From Kibdelosporangium banguiense (lineage in GTDB: Bacteria > Actinomycetota > Actinomycetes > Mycobacteriales > Pseudonocardiaceae), in assembly GCF_017876405.1 (NCBI RefSeq), contig NZ_JAGINW010000001.1:8073203-8137202 (forward strand): a stretch of 64,000 nucleotides of DNA, read 5' to 3'. The position numbers and the translations under genes are program-made. Positions 61,189 to 64,000 of the stretch are shown piece after piece. A model generated the notes under the pieces. It was not told where the DNA came from, made no database searches, and worked only from the letters and a program-made list of their open reading frames with translations. Positions within the stretch are counted from its first letter, which is position 1. Each line of letters begins with the position of its first letter.

Positions 61189-61688
61189 GCGATGAGAACA
61201 GCCTGAATGTCCGGGACGGCACCGGAATGGTGCCCGATGGCGGCCGGACGGTGATCGTCAGCAGCATGGCGTCCGACTCGCACACCTGGAACCTGGTGTA
61301 CCTGGAACTGCTCATCGCGGAGCTCGGCTTCGAGGTGATCAATCTCGGTGCGTGCGTGCCCGACGAGCTGCTCGAATCGGAGTGCCGTCGCCAGCGGCCC
61401 GCGATGATCGTGCTGAGCAGTGTCAACGGCCATGGCTACCAGGACGGGCTGCGAGTGGCCCAGCGGCTGCGCGGGCACGCCGAACTGCGGGACGTCCCGA
61501 TGGTGATCGGCGGCAAGCTCGGCATCTCCGGCGCCCAGAGCGACGAGCAGGTCGACGCGTTGCTGCTGGCCGGTTTCAACGCCGTGTTCGACGACCGGCA
61601 GACCGGCCCGGCGTCGTTCCGCAGGTTTGTTTCGTCCATTTCGGACACCATGCCACGGGCGCTTGCCGAGGGAGTGGAAGCGTCATGA
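61185..61688 (+). CDS. vinH-like: Glutamate (methylaspartate) mutase small, B12-binding subunit
   Basis: A 167-aa protein from ATG 61185 (ATGA overlap). B12-binding Rossmann fold: DSHTWN (31-36) with His33 as the cobalt ligand position, the usual G being N; then VLSSVNGHG and MVIGGKLGI. With the large subunit it converts L-glutamate to (2S,3S)-3-methylaspartate by a radical carbon-skeleton rearrangement. Start and stop both overlap neighbours, so the starter genes are tightly coupled. Confidence 0.88.
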   Translation: MSDENSLNVRDGTGMVPDGGRTVIVSSMASDSHTWNLVYLELLIAELGFEVINLGACVPDELLESECRRQRPAMIVLSSVNGHGYQDGLRVAQRLRGHAELRDVPMVIGGKLGISGAQSDEQVDALLLAGFNAVFDDRQTGPASFRRFVSSISDTMPRALAEGVEAS

Positions 61689-62959
61689 ACTTCGGCGAAT
61701 TCGTTGCGCGGCAGCACCGGGCGGGCTCGCTTGTGGTGCAGCCGCGGATGGGTTTCGCCGACCCGCAGGTGATGCGGGCCGGGCTGGTGGCCACCAAGAA
61801 GGCGGCGGCCACCACCGTCGGCACCATCACCCTGGACAGCTACACCAGGGTCAACGACCTGGTGTCCGTGGCGCAGGCGTTGCGTGAGGGCATCGGGCTC
61901 AACGGGTATCCGATCGTCAACCACGACGAGACGACCACCAGGGCGATGCTGGACGGGGTGGTGGGACCTGACTTCCCGGTGCAGGTCCGGCACGGCGCGG
62001 CACGGCCCGCGGAGATCTTCCGCGCGCTGGTCCGGGCCGGCATCCCGGCCACGGAGGGTGGGCCGGTCTCGTACTGCCTGCCCTACAGCCGGGCCCCGCT
62101 GGACGAGTCGGTCCGCAACTGGGAGCACTGCTGCGAACTCCTGCTGGCCGGCGGGACCGACAACGGGACACCGCACCTGGAGACGTTCGGTGGCTGCATG
62201 CTGGGCCAGCTGTGCCCGCCCAGCCAGCTCGTAGCGCTCAGCGTGCTGGAGGCGTTGTTCTTCTACCGCCTGGGTTTGCGGAGCATCTCGGTCAGCTACG
62301 CACAACAGACCAACATGGCGCAGGACCAGGAGGCGGTGGCCGCGCTGCGCAAGCTGTGCGCGCGGCTGCTGCCCGAGGCTCAGTGGCATGTGGTGATCTA
62401 CGCGTACATGGGCGTCTACCCGAGGACACACGACGGAGCGTTGAATCTGCTGGCCAAGGCAGCCGAGCTGGCGGTGACGACCGATTCGGAACGCCTCATC
62501 GTCAAGACCGTCGCCGAGGCGCACAGGATTCCCACAGTCGCGGAGAACGTGGAGGCGCTCGAACACGCGGGGGCCGTCGCGAACGTCTCGAGCCGGGGCG
62601 TCGCAGATGTCGGCGACAGCGAGGTTTACGCGGAGGCGTACGCGATCGTCGACGCTGTGCTCAACTGCGACTCAGATCTGGGTCGCGCCATGGTCGTGGC
62701 GTTCAAGCGCGGTCTGATGGACGTGCCGTACTGCCTGCACCCGGACAACGCCGGACGCGCCCGCAGCTTCATCGGCACGGACGGCAGGCTCGGCTGGTCG
62801 GACATCGGTTCGTTGCCGCTCAGGGGAATCACAGAGAGCAGGCGCGCCGAGACGATCACCTCGGCGAGCCTCATGTCGGCATTGTCCTACGTCCAGAACG
62901 CGTGTGACGTCGAAGCGCTGGAGAAACCCATGAACGTGATAGAAGGGAAGTCGGGATGA
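61685..62959 (+). CDS. vinI-like: Glutamate (methylaspartate) mutase large, catalytic subunit
   Basis: A 424-aa protein from ATG 61685 in an ATGA overlap. TIM-barrel methylaspartate mutase E chain family: VVQPRMGFADP near the N-terminus, GGPVSYCLPYSRAPLDESVRNW, SVSYAQQTNMAQDQEAV and MDVPYCLHPDNAGRARS. Works with the B12-binding subunit to produce the 3-methylaspartate precursor of the macrolactam starter. Confidence 0.9.
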   Translation: MNFGEFVARQHRAGSLVVQPRMGFADPQVMRAGLVATKKAAATTVGTITLDSYTRVNDLVSVAQALREGIGLNGYPIVNHDETTTRAMLDGVVGPDFPVQVRHGAARPAEIFRALVRAGIPATEGGPVSYCLPYSRAPLDESVRNWEHCCELLLAGGTDNGTPHLETFGGCMLGQLCPPSQLVALSVLEALFFYRLGLRSISVSYAQQTNMAQDQEAVAALRKLCARLLPEAQWHVVIYAYMGVYPRTHDGALNLLAKAAELAVTTDSERLIVKTVAEAHRIPTVAENVEALEHAGAVANVSSRGVADVGDSEVYAEAYAIVDAVLNCDSDLGRAMVVAFKRGLMDVPYCLHPDNAGRARSFIGTDGRLGWSDIGSLPLRGITESRRAETITSASLMSALSYVQNACDVEALEKPMNVIEGKSG

Positions 62960-64000
62960 GTGCGAAGGGCAGGGTGCGTGCCTATCCGTTCGACATGGAG
63001 GAGATCTCCGTGTCGGAGGAGTACGTGCGATTGCAGCGCGACGAGCCGATGAGCCGGGTGCAGATGCCGTTCGGTGAACAGGCGTGGCTGGCGACCAGGT
63101 ACGCCGACGTCAAACTGGTGATGACCGACGCGCGGTTCAGCCGGGAACTGGCCCAGGGCCTGGATCAGCCGCGGATGCGCCGCGAGTCGATGGGCGACGG
63201 GATCATGGGCATGGACCCGCCAGACCACAGCCGGTTGCGGCGGCTGGTCAGCAAGGCGTTCACCGCCCGCCGGATGGAACAGATGCGTGCGGGCGTGCGG
63301 GCGTTGTCCCGGCAGCTGATCGACTCGATGGTCACAGGAGGGGACACCGCTGACATTGTGGAGGATCTGGCGCGTCCGTTGCCCGTGACGGTCATCTGCG
63401 ACCTGCTCGGCGTGCCGCACGAGGATCAGCCGATCTTCCGGGAGTGGACCCAGGCGCTGGTGAACGACTCCACGGCCAAGGGTGACGTGCTTTATGTGTA
63501 CGGCAACCAGCTTGAGGAGTACGTGGCCAAGCTTGTCGCGCAGCGGCGCGAGGAGCCGACTGACGACCTGCTCGGCGCATTGGTCTACGCCAGGGACAAC
63601 GGCGACAAGCTGACCGAGACCGAGCTGATCTCCATCGCCGGTCCGGGACTGCTCACCGGTGGCGTGGAGACGGTTTCCACCGCGCTGCCCAGTTTCGTAT
63701 TCACCCTGCTGACCAACCCGGACGAGTTGGCGTTGCTGCGCAGGCGTCCGGAGCTGATGCCCACTGCGGTCGAGGAACTGCTGCGGTATGTGCCGATCAA
63801 CACAGCCGCGATGTTCGCGCGGTACGCCGCGGAGGACGTCCGGTTCGGCGATATCGTTGTCCGGGCGGGTGAGCCGGTGCTGCCCGCGCTGCACGCGGCC
63901 AATCGCGATCCCGAGGTCTTCAATGACCCGGAACGGATCGATCTGACGCGGAGTCCCAACCCGCACATGGCCTTCGGGCACGGCCCACATCACTGCATCG
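62956..64000 (+). CDS. Cytochrome P450 (3' truncated by window end)
   Basis: ATG 62956 overlaps the mutase stop (ATGA), and the frame runs open to the window edge, ~348 residues. I-helix LLTGGVETVST, ExxR in VEELLR, PERI near the meander, and the haem loop FGHGPHHCI just before the cut. Bacterial soluble type with no membrane anchor. Likely hydroxylates or epoxidises the macrolactam; being coupled to starter genes it could also act early. Confidence 0.92.
   Translation, partial: MSAKGRVRAYPFDMEEISVSEEYVRLQRDEPMSRVQMPFGEQAWLATRYADVKLVMTDARFSRELAQGLDQPRMRRESMGDGIMGMDPPDHSRLRRLVSKAFTARRMEQMRAGVRALSRQLIDSMVTGGDTADIVEDLARPLPVTVICDLLGVPHEDQPIFREWTQALVNDSTAKGDVLYVYGNQLEEYVAKLVAQRREEPTDDLLGALVYARDNGDKLTETELISIAGPGLLTGGVETVSTALPSFVFTLLTNPDELALLRRRPELMPTAVEELLRYVPINTAAMFARYAAEDVRFGDIVVRAGEPVLPALHAANRDPEVFNDPERIDLTRSPNPHMAFGHGPHHCI

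Overview
The window is GC-rich, densely packed actinomycete chromosome. Frequent GTG starts, ATGA/GTGA start-stop overlaps, ECF41-type sigma factors, DUF6247, a MoxR-DUF58-TgpA operon and a modular-polyketide accessory set all point to a Pseudonocardiales-like filamentous actinomycete. The genus is not determined. The window cuts a glycoside hydrolase at its left edge and a cytochrome P450 at its right edge.

Left part (1-9.2 kb): the C-terminus of a secreted GH32 levanase/inulinase, a secreted I36-type inhibitor, and a DUF6247/RelE-like pair. Then comes an unusual island. Three tRNA-like genes with near-identical bodies but different anticodons (Gly-TCC, Asp-GTC, Cys-GCA) flank a zinc-ribbon SDR, an RNI-type leucine-rich-repeat protein, a two-AAA MoxR-like ATPase and a zincin-motif/VWA protein. 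An unknown 277-aa protein follows. This is my best candidate for an undescribed system.

Middle-left (9.2-30.2 kb): a conflict/signalling-type region. It holds a STAND NTPase with a beta-propeller, a possible SET-like protein, a four-gene MoxR-DUF58-transglutaminase-PKD/beta-helix operon, a 1585-aa TIR + double-NTPase + WD40 protein, a secreted orphan, an IS982 remnant, and a divergent pair (nucleosidase-like protein and P-loop membrane protein) whose products share one beta-strand motif.

Middle (30.2-45.8 kb): an alpha/beta hydrolase and an ECF41 sigma factor share a perfectly matched divergent ECF41 promoter. An FAD oxidoreductase and a second ECF41 follow. Next are a methyltransferase and a DAHP synthase-salicylate synthase fusion (salicylate supply), a decayed PKS/acyl-CoA dehydrogenase/carboxymuconolactone decarboxylase mosaic, another STAND NTPase with helical repeats, SnoaL/SDR/broken aldo-keto reductase/SDR genes under a TetR, and a small secreted DUF6355-like protein.

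Right part (45.8-64 kb): the edge of a vicenistatin-type macrolactam biosynthetic cluster. Glutamate mutase (two subunits) makes 3-methylaspartate. A VinN-like ligase loads it on an ACP, a PLP decarboxylase gives the 3-amino-2-methylpropionyl starter, a VinM-like ligase caps it with an amino acid, a VinK-like acyltransferase passes it to the PKS, and a VinJ-like peptidase removes the cap. Thioesterase II, acyl-CoA carboxylase beta/epsilon, a macrolide-type glycosyltransferase, a two-component system, a secreted penicillin-acylase-like enzyme and a P450 accompany them. Six promoters of this cluster carry a TAGGGG element 100-115 bp upstream of the start codon. Four of them have a TA-rich -10 exactly 30 bp downstream of it, and three of those also show an 11-bp-spaced direct repeat of the element. 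This implies one cluster-specific activator. The PKS genes lie outside the window.
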